A DNA stretch of 64,000 bases, taken from positions 3,153,001 to 3,217,000 of the forward strand of contig NZ_CP073721.1 of assembly GCF_025264685.1 (NCBI RefSeq), written 5' to 3'. Each line of letters starts with the position of its first letter. Positions within the stretch are counted from its first letter, which is position 1. Both the position numbers and the translations under genes were made by a program. The notes beneath the pieces were generated by a model. The model saw nothing but the letters and a program-made list of their open reading frames with translations. It did no database searches and was not told the DNA's origin. The DNA is from Dactylosporangium roseum (GTDB lineage: Bacteria; Actinomycetota; Actinomycetes; Mycobacteriales; Micromonosporaceae). Positions 1-7,917 of this stretch are shown here, one piece after another.

Positions 1-1510
1 GGACGGGCTGCACATCCGGTCGTTCCTGGACCACGACCGCACCTACCGCGGCGCACCGCACCACGAAGGCGTGCCGGGCTGGTCCACCGGCGCCTACGTG
101 GCGCCGGACGGTCGCCCGCTGGACGCCGCCCAGGTCGAGTCGGATCTCGTCGCTCACCTGCGGCGGTGGACCCCGCACGTGCGTAAGCACGGCATGGTGG
201 TGCTGGAGGCGCACTGCGTGGCGCCGCAGGTGGCCCGGCGACACCTCGGCGAGTTGCACTCGGTCGCATTCGACGCCTACCACGCGCTGTCGCACCAATA
301 CCCGATCGAGCACTCCGCGTTCGTCCGGTGCTGCCACCTCGCGGGGCTGCAGTCCGCCGGCTACGTGGAGCGCCGCTACCCGGCCACCCGCCCGTTCGTC
401 GCGGTGTCGCTGAACCGGCTGATGCCGTTGCAGCCGGCCCTGCCCCAGGATGTGGGGACCCGTCACGACACCTGGCAGCCGGAGTCGGAGACCGACCTTG
501 CCGACGGCCGAGCGCTGCACCGGCTGCTGTTCGTCGACGGTGACCTTGCCCACCCGCGGAGCTGGTGCGCCGGTGCCACCGGGGTGGTCGTCGGTGACCT
601 GCTCGACACTATCGAGGCGCGGATCGAGCAGGCCGGACGCGGCGACGCCGTCCGGATTCTCGACTACGGCGCCGGCACCGGTCTCGCCTCGATCGAGCTG
701 AGCAAGGCATGTCTCACCCGCCGGGTCGAGCAGCGGCTGGCCGACCGCGGCGCGACGTTCGAGTTGCACCTGGTGGACATCCCCGGCGGTTGGTTCGCCC
801 AGGGCTACGAATTGCTCCGGAAGGTGCCGTGGACCCGGTTCCACGCGTTGCGCGCCGCCGACGGCCGATTCCGGCCGCTGCTGGAGGTCACGAGCGGCGA
901 ACGGGTCGACGGGGTGGCCGCCAACATGGTGTTCCACCTGCTCACCGACGGCGCGATGCGGCGGTCGGCGGAGTCCATCGCCGCCGTCCTGCGGCCCGGT
1001 GGCCGGCTCGCCTTCAGCTCTCCGGACCTGGGGCCGACCACGCCCTACTCGCTGCTGTTTCATGACCCCAACCGGCTGCTGCGGCAGCGCTGGCTGGACG
1101 CGCTGGACGACCACACGCCCGAGCACCTGCCGACGGTGCTCCGGCGGGCGGTGGCCGCGGCGCGGCCGGGCGACCGCACCTCCGCTCAGCGGCGGGCCGA
1201 CCGACGGATCCTGCCGACCGCGCGGACCGCGGATGCCGTCGCCGGGGCGCTGGCGCCCTACTTCCACGGCACGATCGATCGGCGCGGCTACGAGCTGCTG
1301 GCGGAGGAGAGCCTGATGACCGCGCTGGTGCCGGCCAACCAGACGGAGTACCTCGCTGAGATTACCGACCCGGTGCTGCGCGAGGAGGTGATCCGGTACC
1401 TGATGTGTGAGGAGGTGCTGCCCGCGCTGATGAAGGAGCGGGCCGGCACCGCGCTCGGCTTGAACATCCAGTGGACGCTCGGCCGGTACACCCGCTCCGC
1501 GCAGGAGTGA
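1..1510 (+). CDS. AprA-like SAM-dependent methyltransferase, 5'-truncated by window edge
   Basis: The open frame runs in from the window edge (codons from base 2), so the true start lies upstream; the GTG at 71 is internal. The visible protein has an N-terminal part with the phrase LHIRSFLDHDR and a C-terminal Rossmann methyltransferase domain with the SAM loop LDYGAGTGLASIE (about residue 220 of the visible part), followed by HLVDIPGG and LRPGGRLAFSSPDLG. The arrangement resembles the AprA-related methyltransferases first known from cyanobacterial PKS loading modules (apratoxin), here as a free-standing protein. The substrate is unknown; an acyl carrier-bound chain is a reasonable guess. It faces the next gene convergently across a strong hairpin. 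The methyltransferase fold is secure; the AprA relationship is from memory of family sequence. Confidence 0.75.
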   Translation, partial: DGLHIRSFLDHDRTYRGAPHHEGVPGWSTGAYVAPDGRPLDAAQVESDLVAHLRRWTPHVRKHGMVVLEAHCVAPQVARRHLGELHSVAFDAYHALSHQYPIEHSAFVRCCHLAGLQSAGYVERRYPATRPFVAVSLNRLMPLQPALPQDVGTRHDTWQPESETDLADGRALHRLLFVDGDLAHPRSWCAGATGVVVGDLLDTIEARIEQAGRGDAVRILDYGAGTGLASIELSKACLTRRVEQRLADRGATFELHLVDIPGGWFAQGYELLRKVPWTRFHALRAADGRFRPLLEVTSGERVDGVAANMVFHLLTDGAMRRSAESIAAVLRPGGRLAFSSPDLGPTTPYSLLFHDPNRLLRQRWLDALDDHTPEHLPTVLRRAVAAARPGDRTSAQRRADRRILPTARTADAVAGALAPYFHGTIDRRGYELLAEESLMTALVPANQTEYLAEITDPVLREEVIRYLMCEEVLPALMKERAGTALGLNIQWTLGRYTRSAQE

Positions 1511-1514
1511 CCAG

Positions 1515-1562
1515 CACGGGCAGGCGTACAGGCGCGTCTCGCGCGTACGCCTGCCCGGCTCG
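1515..1562. terminator. bidirectional rho-independent-type hairpin
   Basis: A perfect 13-base inverted repeat (1517-1529 pairs with 1545-1557), with a further GC-rich inner stem in the 15-base loop, sits between two convergent genes. There is no clear T-tract, as is common in high-GC actinomycetes. It would serve both the AprA-like gene and the opposing methyltransferase gene. Confidence 0.75.
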
Positions 1563-1579
1563 TGCTCGGGCGAGCGCGC

Positions 1580-2188
1580 TCACGCGGTCCCAGGATTCCG
1601 GGCCCGGATACCGGCGACGGCCCGGTTGAGGCTTCGGCCCCGCATGGTGAGCGTCACGTCGTCGAACCCGCCCGCCACCGTATCCGCACGAAGCTCCTCG
1701 GGGCTGGTGTTCATGATGTGCCGGTGCGCGACGATGATCAGCTCGCCACCCGGTCGCAGCACCCGGCGCAGCTCACGGAAGCTCGCCGGACGATCCCACA
1801 TCGTGATGTTGTTGACCGAGATGGCCTTGTCCATCGACGCGTCGGCGCAGCCGGTGCGCTCCGACGTGCCATCACGGATCTCGACCAGACCGCTCCGGAC
1901 ACCGGCCGAGCATCGGGCGGCCGCCATCTTGCGCATGGCCCGCGACGGATCCACGCCGAGGACGAAGCCGCCGGCGCCGGTGACGGCATCGGCGGTCAGC
2001 GCGAGCCCGACTCCCGGGCCGTGCCCGAGGACCAGCACCCGGTCTCCCGGACGCGGGTCGGCCAGCTCGACCGCCCACTGTTCCTGGGGAGCGTTGCCGC
2101 GCACCATCACCGCGCCACCGATGCGGCCCATGATCCCGCGCGGATGGCCGAATGTGGAGTCCAACGCCTTGATCAGTACCGGATGCAT
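1580..2188 (-). CDS. class I SAM-dependent methyltransferase
   Basis: A protein of about 202 aa with a UbiE/Methyltransf_11-type core: SAM-binding loop VLVLGHGPGVGLAL near the N-terminus, acidic LGVDPS strand end, and the RRVLRPGGELIIVAH segment that follows motif III in this family. The start is set at ATG 2188 because GGAGG lies about 11 bases upstream; the frame extends further to 2233 but without a comparable site. It is transcribed away from the KSbeta operon, sharing the 2189-2495 spacer. It could be a tailoring O- or C-methyltransferase of the neighbouring aromatic polyketide genes or an unrelated housekeeping enzyme; the sequence does not decide the substrate. Confidence 0.8.
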   Translation of the reverse strand: MHPVLIKALDSTFGHPRGIMGRIGGAVMVRGNAPQEQWAVELADPRPGDRVLVLGHGPGVGLALTADAVTGAGGFVLGVDPSRAMRKMAAARCSAGVRSGLVEIRDGTSERTGCADASMDKAISVNNITMWDRPASFRELRRVLRPGGELIIVAHRHIMNTSPEELRADTVAGGFDDVTLTMRGRSLNRAVAGIRARNPGTA

Positions 2189-2495
2189 GTCGTCAGTTCC
2201 CTCCGCCGGCGGACATCGTGTCGATGCGTTCACTCACGAGCATGGGTCAGACAGTCGGCGACGCAGTTGGGGCGTCACTGGAGCATCGCCGGAAATGACG
2301 CTTTGCATCGAAAGCAAAGTATACCTGTGACCTCGCCCCGATCGTCCATATCGGAGCGCGGTCGGGCCGAACCGGCTTGTCCAAGCCAGAATCGACCACC
2401 ACTCCAGGGCGCTCGCCGAGGGTAACGGCATCGACCCGCACCCAGCTTCCAGAGCGCGACGCCGCGCACCCCTGAGCCGACCGGCAGGAGATACC
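2189..2495. promoter_or_regulatory. divergent spacer with candidate operator
   Basis: This 307-base gap separates divergent genes and should carry promoters for both. The notable feature is an A/T-richer stretch around 2295-2325 containing the inverted repeat CTTTGC (2301-2306) / GCAAAG (2314-2319) with a 7-base spacer, followed by TATAC. This could be a regulator operator or part of a promoter. I see no gene in the gap. Confidence 0.4.
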
Positions 2496-3827
2496 GTGAA
2501 TGCCCGTACCCCGGCAGCCGCCGTGATCACCGGCATCGGCGTCATCGCGCCGAACGGCCTCGGCACGCCGGCATGGTGGGACGCGACGTTGCGGGTGGAG
2601 AACGGCATTCGGCCGATCCGCCACTTCGACACCACCCGCTACGCGTCCCGGCTGGCCGGCCTGATTCCCGACTTCGTCGCCAAGGAACACGTGCCCGGCC
2701 GGCTGCTGCCGCAGACCGACCGGATGACCCGGCTGGCCATCGCCGCGTCGGACTGGGCCGTCGCCGACGCCCGCGTACAGCCGGCGACGTTGCCCGAGTA
2801 CGCCACCAGCGTCGTGCACTCCAACAGCACGGGCGGCTTCGAGTTCACCCATCGCGAGGTGCGCAAGCTGTGGACCGAGGGCCCGGCCAGGGTGAGCGTC
2901 TACGAGTCCTTCGCCTGGTTCTACGCCGCCAACGCCGGCCAGATCTCGATCCGCAACAAGATCCGCGGCCCGTCCAGCGTCGTCATCGCAGATCAGGCCG
3001 GCGGGCTCGACGCGATCGGCCAGGCTCGGCGCATCCTGCGCAACGGCGGCCAGTTGGTGGTCGCCGGTGGGGTCGAGTCCGCCTTCGACCCTTGGGGAAT
3101 GCTGTCGCACACCGCCACCGGCCGGGTGTCGCGGGCAGCCGATCCGGCCGAGGCGTACCTGCCGTTCGACGCCCGGGCCGCGGGCTACGTGCCCGGCGAG
3201 GGCGGCGCGATCCTCATCATCGAGTCGGCCGACGTCGCGGCCCGCCGCAACGCCCGGGTCTACGGGGAGATCGCCGGGTACGCGGCGACCTTCGACCCGC
3301 CGCCCGGCTCCGGGCGGCCGCGCGGCCTGGAGAGGGCGGCCCGGCTCGCGCTGGACGACGCCGGGCTCGCGCCGGAGGACATCGACGTCGTCTTCGCCGA
3401 CGCCGCGGCGGTGCCGGCGGACGACGACGCGGAAGCGGCGGCGATCGGCGGCATCTTCGGCCCGTACGGCGTACCGGTCACCGTGCCCAAGGCGCTGACC
3501 GGCCGCCTGATGGGTGGGGGCCCGCCGCTGGACGTGGCGGCGGCCCTGCTGTCCATTCGCGACGGCGTGGTGCCGGCGACCGCCCACGTCGACCGGCCCG
3601 TCCCGGGACACCGCCTGGATCTGGTCCGGGGCACGCCGCGTGCGCAACCGGTGCGGGCCGCGCTGGTACTGGCGCGGGGCCACGGCGGGTTCAACGCCGC
3701 TGTGGTGGTACGCGGCCCGGCCGGTTCCCTCGCCACCGATCGGCGGGCCGACGACCGGTCTACGACCGGGTCGATGGCTGAGCAGCCGCGACCGGATCGC
3801 GACACCGTGAGAGGAGACTCGAGATGA
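2496..3827 (+). CDS. type II PKS chain length factor (KSbeta)
   Basis: 443 aa with the thiolase fold of beta-ketoacyl synthases. Family phrases include ITGIGVIAPNGLG at the N-terminus, LPQTDRMTRLA, and GYVPGEGGAILIIE. The nucleophile position reads VVIADQAGG: glutamine replaces the active-site cysteine, the hallmark of KSbeta subunits, and the first histidine region reads VFADAAAVP instead of NAHGTGT. KSbeta pairs with KSalpha to set polyketide chain length. The GTG start at 2496 has AGGAG five bases upstream. The stop overlaps the next start by ATGA, so the two are translationally coupled. Oddly, no KSalpha or type II acyl carrier protein is adjacent or anywhere in the window; the partner may lie left of base 1. 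Confidence 0.9.
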   Translation: MNARTPAAAVITGIGVIAPNGLGTPAWWDATLRVENGIRPIRHFDTTRYASRLAGLIPDFVAKEHVPGRLLPQTDRMTRLAIAASDWAVADARVQPATLPEYATSVVHSNSTGGFEFTHREVRKLWTEGPARVSVYESFAWFYAANAGQISIRNKIRGPSSVVIADQAGGLDAIGQARRILRNGGQLVVAGGVESAFDPWGMLSHTATGRVSRAADPAEAYLPFDARAAGYVPGEGGAILIIESADVAARRNARVYGEIAGYAATFDPPPGSGRPRGLERAARLALDDAGLAPEDIDVVFADAAAVPADDDAEAAAIGGIFGPYGVPVTVPKALTGRLMGGGPPLDVAAALLSIRDGVVPATAHVDRPVPGHRLDLVRGTPRAQPVRAALVLARGHGGFNAAVVVRGPAGSLATDRRADDRSTTGSMAEQPRPDRDTVRGDSR

Positions 3828-4762
3828 GTCGGTCAGGCGTGGCGGCACCGGCCGCCGGCAGTACCACGATGCAGGAGATCGACGACGGTGTCTTCGCCTG
3901 GGTGCAGGCCGCCGGCGGATGGTGCGTCAGCAACTCCGGCGTGCTCCTGCAGCCGGACCGGGTGACGCTCGTCGACACGGTCGCGACGGTGCGCCGGGCC
4001 CAGCGGCTGCGCGAGACGCTGGCCCGGCTGACCACCGCACAGCCTCGCCTGGTGGTCAACACGCACTTCCACGGCGACCACACGTTCGGCAACTCGGTGC
4101 TGGCCGGCCCGGACGCGGTCGTCGTCACGCACGAACTGGCCCGGTCGGACATCATCCACGCCGGTCTCGGCCTGACCGGGATGTGGCCGGACGTGGAGTG
4201 GGGCGACATCACGCTGCGGCCGCCGGACCTCACCTACCGGGACACGCTCACCCTCCACCTGGGCGACCGGCGGGTGGATCTGATCCACGTCGGCCCCGCG
4301 CACACCACCGGCGACACGGTGGTGTGGCTTCCGCGCGAGCGGGTGCTGTTCGCGGGTGACGTGCTGACCTCCGGCTGCACCCCGTTCGTCCTGATGGGTT
4401 CGGTGAGCGGCACTCTGCGTGCGATCGACCGGTTGCGCGCGCTGCGACCACGCGTCGTGGTCGGTGGCCATGGACCGGTGTGCGGTCCGGAGGTCCTCGA
4501 CGAGACGGCCGGCTACCTGCACTGGCTCACCGGAATCGCACGGGACGGCATCGCCGCCGGCCTGGACCCGCTGGCCGTCGCGCGAGAGATCGGACCTGGC
4601 CCGTACGGCGAGTGGCTGGATACGGAGCGCGTCGTCGGCAACCTGCATCGTGCGTACTCGGAGCTGCGCGGCGAGCCCGAAGGTGCGCCGCTGAGCGTGC
4701 TCGCCGCCTTCGGGGAGATCGTCGACTACCTCGGCGGCCGGCTGCCGTCCTGCGCCGCCTGA
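3824..4762 (+). CDS. ActIV-like metallo-beta-lactamase-fold cyclase/thioesterase
   Basis: 312 aa with the metallo-beta-lactamase zinc motif THFHGDH at about residue 84, later HVGPAHTTGD (third metal histidine), LFAGDVL and GGHGPV. The N-terminal phrase GGWCVSNSGVLL is typical of the ActIV group, which closes the second ring and releases the chain in actinorhodin-type pathways. The gene overlaps the KSbeta stop by four bases, which supports a role on the same aromatic polyketide. No signal peptide is present, so it acts in the cytoplasm. A general MBL hydrolase cannot be excluded from sequence alone, but position and N-terminal wording favour the cyclase/thioesterase role. Confidence 0.8.
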   Translation: MSRSGVAAPAAGSTTMQEIDDGVFAWVQAAGGWCVSNSGVLLQPDRVTLVDTVATVRRAQRLRETLARLTTAQPRLVVNTHFHGDHTFGNSVLAGPDAVVVTHELARSDIIHAGLGLTGMWPDVEWGDITLRPPDLTYRDTLTLHLGDRRVDLIHVGPAHTTGDTVVWLPRERVLFAGDVLTSGCTPFVLMGSVSGTLRAIDRLRALRPRVVVGGHGPVCGPEVLDETAGYLHWLTGIARDGIAAGLDPLAVAREIGPGPYGEWLDTERVVGNLHRAYSELRGEPEGAPLSVLAAFGEIVDYLGGRLPSCAA

Positions 4763-4813
4763 GCGGGCGTGCGGAGGGCTGGTGGAGCAACGACGACGGG
4801 CATGGAGGCGTTC

Positions 4814-5815
4814 GTGACACACGACATCGGCGGGCGGACGGCCGACCAGGCGGCGTACGGCGCGGAGCGCCAGCTCTTCTACGACGACTTCCGATCCGGG
4901 TTCGGCGCCGGTGCGAAGTGGCTGGTCCCGCCCCGCGGTCACCTGGCGGCCGGCGACGGCGTCATCACCTGCTCCGCCTCCGGCGTGACCGTGGTGTCGA
5001 CCGGCGTCGACGCCAGCACCGGCCGGCCCGCGTTCGCGGTCAGTTATGGGCCGGACGCACCCGAAGGCGGCGGCAGCGACCACATCAAGTGGGCGGCGCT
5101 CGCCCGCTCTCCTTCCGGCGCCGGCGGATTCGCGGTGCCGTCCACCGGCACGTTGCGCTGCGCCGCCACCGTCTCCGCGCGGAGCGTCGGCGCCGAACGC
5201 CATCCGTTCGGTTCGGCCGTGGCCGATCCGGACACCGACCCGCGCCTGGCCACCGCGGGTCTGCTGACCACGGACCCGGACAGCCACCTGGTCTTCGACA
5301 TCCTCGCCACGAACCGCGTCGTCTACGCCCTGTACGAACGGATCCGGGTTCCCGGCACGCGATACGCCGCGTTCTCCTACGCGGTGCCGGTCGCGGCCCG
5401 TACCCCGGACCAGTGGCACACCTTCGAGATCCGGGTGGACCGCGGCGGCAGCCGGGTCACCTGGCAGGTCGACGGCCGGCCGGTGCTCAGCGTCGACCGC
5501 CTCGGCCGTCGCGCCTGCGCCCGCAAGCACCTGCTGCTCGACCACGGCGGCCGTGAGGAGCCGGCGCGCGTGGGCCGGCTCACCTGCGGGGTCGGCATGT
5601 TCACGATGCTGGACGGGGCCGGGCCGGACGGCCGCGGGCTGGTACGGCTGGACCACAGCCACGACCACTACTTCGACGTCGCGCGGGGCCGACCGGAGCC
5701 GCAACGGTTCGTGGACGACCGCAGCGCGCCGGGCAGCCGGATCTGGGGGATGGGAGAGATCCTACGGCTGCGCGAGTTCGGCCTGAGCGTCCACGACCAG
5801 GAGCCATCTCCATGA
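4814..5815 (+). CDS. conserved actinobacterial protein of unknown function, paralogue 1 (DUF6081-like)
   Basis: About 333 aa without signal peptide or membrane segment. It opens with LFYDDFRSGFGAGAKW and contains HPFGSAVADPD, HLVFDILATNRVVYALYERI, FSYAVPVA, TFEIRVDR and GMFTMLDG, closely paralleling the protein encoded at 8603-9589. The opening and the alternating beta-strand pattern recall concanavalin/LamG-like jelly-roll proteins, and I associate the family with DUF6081, but I could not verify either. Of several starts (GTG 4769, ATG 4802, GTG 4814) the last is chosen because GGAGG lies five bases before it and because the N-terminus then matches the paralogue. It lies between the cyclase and aldo/keto reductase genes, so a pathway role (binding or cyclising an intermediate) is inferred from context only. 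Confidence 0.7.
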   Translation: MTHDIGGRTADQAAYGAERQLFYDDFRSGFGAGAKWLVPPRGHLAAGDGVITCSASGVTVVSTGVDASTGRPAFAVSYGPDAPEGGGSDHIKWAALARSPSGAGGFAVPSTGTLRCAATVSARSVGAERHPFGSAVADPDTDPRLATAGLLTTDPDSHLVFDILATNRVVYALYERIRVPGTRYAAFSYAVPVAARTPDQWHTFEIRVDRGGSRVTWQVDGRPVLSVDRLGRRACARKHLLLDHGGREEPARVGRLTCGVGMFTMLDGAGPDGRGLVRLDHSHDHYFDVARGRPEPQRFVDDRSAPGSRIWGMGEILRLREFGLSVHDQEPSP

Positions 5816-5840
5816 ACAACGCTGGGAAAGGGTGCGGCGC

Positions 5841-6905
5841 ATGCGGTACACGCTGCTCGGCAAGACCGGAGTCCGCATCTCGGAGCTGGCTCTGGGCACG
5901 ATGACCTTCGGCTCCGACTGGGGGTTGCCGGACGGCGAACCCGCCCGGATCCTGGATGCCTACGCCGAGTCGGGCGGCAACGTCATCGACACCGCGAACG
6001 AGTACGGCAGCGGGACGGCCGAGACGACACTCGGCAAGCTGCTGTCCGGCCGGCGCGACGAGTTCGTCCTGACGACGAAGTACACGATGCAGACCCGGGC
6101 CGGCGACGTGAACTCGGCGGGCAACCATCGGAAGAACCTGGTGCGGTCGCTGGAAGACAGCCTGCGCCGGCTCCGCACCGACTACCTGGACATGTTGTGG
6201 GTCCACGCCCGGGACACGCTGACCCCGGTGCCCGAGGTGATGCGTGCGCTGGACGATCAGGTACGCGCCGGCAAGCTGCTCTACACCGGGGTCTCCGACT
6301 GGCCGGCCTGGGAGGTGGCGCAGGCCAACACGCTCGCGGAGGACCGCGGCTGGTCGCCGTTCGCCGGGCTCCAGATCCACTACAACCTGCTGGATCGCGT
6401 CGCCGAGGGGGAGTTGCTACCCATGGCGTACGCCTTCGACCTGCCTGTCTTCGTCTGGGGGCCGCTGTCCGACGGCCGGCTCACCGGCAAGTACCTGCGT
6501 GGCCAGGGCGGACGGCTGGACAAGGTGGCCTGGGGACGGGCGCGCGGTGAAGGCGACGACGTCGTCCAGGCCGTGGCCGACATCGCCGAATCCATCGGCC
6601 GTACCCCCGCTCAGGTGGCGCTGGCCTGGCTGCGGTCGCGGCCGGGCGTGATCGTCCCCCTGCTCGGGGCCACCTCGCGGGAACAACTGCGGGAGAACAT
6701 GGGCAGCACACAGTTCGAGCTCGACGCGACCCAGCTATCCATCTTGGACAAGGCCAGTGCCAGGCCGATCGGCTTCCCGCACGTCTTCCTGCGGTTTCCC
6801 GCGGTGACCCGCCTCGTCTACGGGGACCGCTGGCAGAGCGTGGACGACCGTCGCACCACGGTGCGGCGCGCCGTCAACGACGACCTCTTCTCCACCGGCG
6901 GCTGA
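5841..6905 (+). CDS. aldo/keto reductase
   Basis: About 354 aa, a NADPH-dependent (beta/alpha)8 oxidoreductase. Visible motifs are GVRISELALGTMTFG at the N-terminus, VIDTANEYG with catalytic Asp and Tyr, FVLTTKY with catalytic Lys, LDMLWVHARD with the active-site His, and a C-terminal cofactor region VIVPLLGATSREQLREN. ATG 5841 is preferred over GTG 5832 because GGGAAAGGG lies just before it. It follows the first unknown paralogue by about 25 bases and precedes the PsuG-like gene. Alnumycin biosynthesis uses an aldo/keto reductase (Aln4) to finish its ribose-derived dioxane, so a similar sugar-tailoring role here is plausible but unproven. Confidence 0.85.
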   Translation: MRYTLLGKTGVRISELALGTMTFGSDWGLPDGEPARILDAYAESGGNVIDTANEYGSGTAETTLGKLLSGRRDEFVLTTKYTMQTRAGDVNSAGNHRKNLVRSLEDSLRRLRTDYLDMLWVHARDTLTPVPEVMRALDDQVRAGKLLYTGVSDWPAWEVAQANTLAEDRGWSPFAGLQIHYNLLDRVAEGELLPMAYAFDLPVFVWGPLSDGRLTGKYLRGQGGRLDKVAWGRARGEGDDVVQAVADIAESIGRTPAQVALAWLRSRPGVIVPLLGATSREQLRENMGSTQFELDATQLSILDKASARPIGFPHVFLRFPAVTRLVYGDRWQSVDDRRTTVRRAVNDDLFSTGG

Positions 6906-6947
6906 CCGGGGCCGGGTTCGACCGGCGTTCGAGCCGCGACCGACACG

Positions 6948-6975
6948 CTGGGACGGCCCACACGTGTTGTCCCAG
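6948..6975. promoter_or_regulatory. nested inverted repeat before the C-glycosylase gene
   Basis: CTGGGAC (6948-6954) and GTCCCAG (6969-6975) form a 7-base inverted repeat around an internal 8-base palindrome ACACGTGT (6960-6967). It lies immediately upstream of the AAAGGAGG ribosome binding site of the PsuG-like gene. It may be an operator or an mRNA hairpin affecting translation; the sequence alone does not decide. Confidence 0.35.
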
Positions 6976-6993
6976 AGGGTAAAGGAGGCATAC

Positions 6994-7917
6994 ATGGATG
7001 CGTTGCTCAACCTCTCCGAGGAGGTCCGGTCGGCGCTCGCGGACGGCCGCCCCGTGGTCGCTCTGGAATCCTCGCTCATCACCGTGAGCCCATCGGTCGA
7101 ACCGATTCTCGACATCGAGAAGGCGGTCCGGGACGCCGGCGCGGTCCCCGCGACCATCGGCATCGACGGCGGCCGGTTCCTGGTCGGCATGGAGCCGGAA
7201 CAGATCGAGCAGATCCGGACCACGCCGCGGGTACCCAAGGTCAGCGCCCGGGACCTCGGCGCGGTACTGGCCGGCGGCGGCCCGGGCGCCACCACCGTGG
7301 CCGCCACCGTGGTGATCGCGGAGCGTGCCGGCATCGAGGTCTTCTCCACCGCGGGCGTCGGTGGCGTGCATCGGCGCGCACAGCAGACCTTCGACGTCTC
7401 GCCGGACCTGCTCCAGTTCACCCGCACCCGGATCGCGGTCGTGTGCGGCGGGGCCAAGAGCATCCTGGACCACACGCTGACCGCGGAGTATCTGGAGACG
7501 GCAGGCGTGCCGGTCCTGGGATACCAGACCGACCGGCTGCCGGCGTTCTACGTCCGCAAGACCGACATCCCGGTATCGCCGGTGTACGACCTCCAGCTCG
7601 CGGCGCGGGCGATGCGGGCGCACTGGGAGGTCAACGGCGGCGGTACCGTGCTGCTGGTCGCCCCCGTGGCCGAAGACGACGCGCTCGACGGCGCGTTCGT
7701 CGAGGAGGCGATCGGCCGTGCCCTGGAGGAGGCCGACCGGGCCGGGGTGACCGGCAACGCGGTGAGCCCGTTCCTGATGCGGACGGTATCGAAGTCGACC
7801 GGTGGGCGTACCGGAGCGGCCGGCCGGTCGCTGCTGCTGAGCACCGCCAGGCTCGCCGGTGAGCTCGCGACGAGTCTGGCCGCCTCCCGCGCGCACGGCG
7901 CCGAGGCCACCAGGTGA
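6994..7917 (+). CDS. pseudouridine-5'-phosphate glycosidase family C-ribosylation enzyme (PsuG/AlnA-like)
   Basis: 307 aa, the family's usual length (PsuG about 312). Conserved segments are VALESSLIT (active-site Glu), PATIGIDGG, KVSARDLG (catalytic Lys region), GATTVAATVVIA, GVGGVHRRAQQTFDVS (His and metal-binding Asp) and CGGAKSILD (second Lys). PsuG reversibly joins ribose-5-phosphate to uracil through a C-C bond; the homologue AlnA attaches ribose-5-phosphate to an aromatic polyketide in alnumycin biosynthesis. ATG 6994 is chosen because AAAGGAGG lies six bases before it. The HAD phosphatase gene overlaps its stop, exactly the alnA-alnB pairing. Given the KSbeta and cyclase upstream, C-ribosylation of a polyketide is more likely than pseudouridine catabolism, for which a linked kinase would be expected and is absent. 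Confidence 0.88.
   Translation: MDALLNLSEEVRSALADGRPVVALESSLITVSPSVEPILDIEKAVRDAGAVPATIGIDGGRFLVGMEPEQIEQIRTTPRVPKVSARDLGAVLAGGGPGATTVAATVVIAERAGIEVFSTAGVGGVHRRAQQTFDVSPDLLQFTRTRIAVVCGGAKSILDHTLTAEYLETAGVPVLGYQTDRLPAFYVRKTDIPVSPVYDLQLAARAMRAHWEVNGGGTVLLVAPVAEDDALDGAFVEEAIGRALEEADRAGVTGNAVSPFLMRTVSKSTGGRTGAAGRSLLLSTARLAGELATSLAASRAHGAEATR

Noticed and set aside
4769..4813. Longer N-terminus for the first unknown paralogue (GTG 4769 or ATG 4802)
   Set aside because: GGAGG lies correctly placed for GTG 4814, and that start aligns with the second paralogue's N-terminus.
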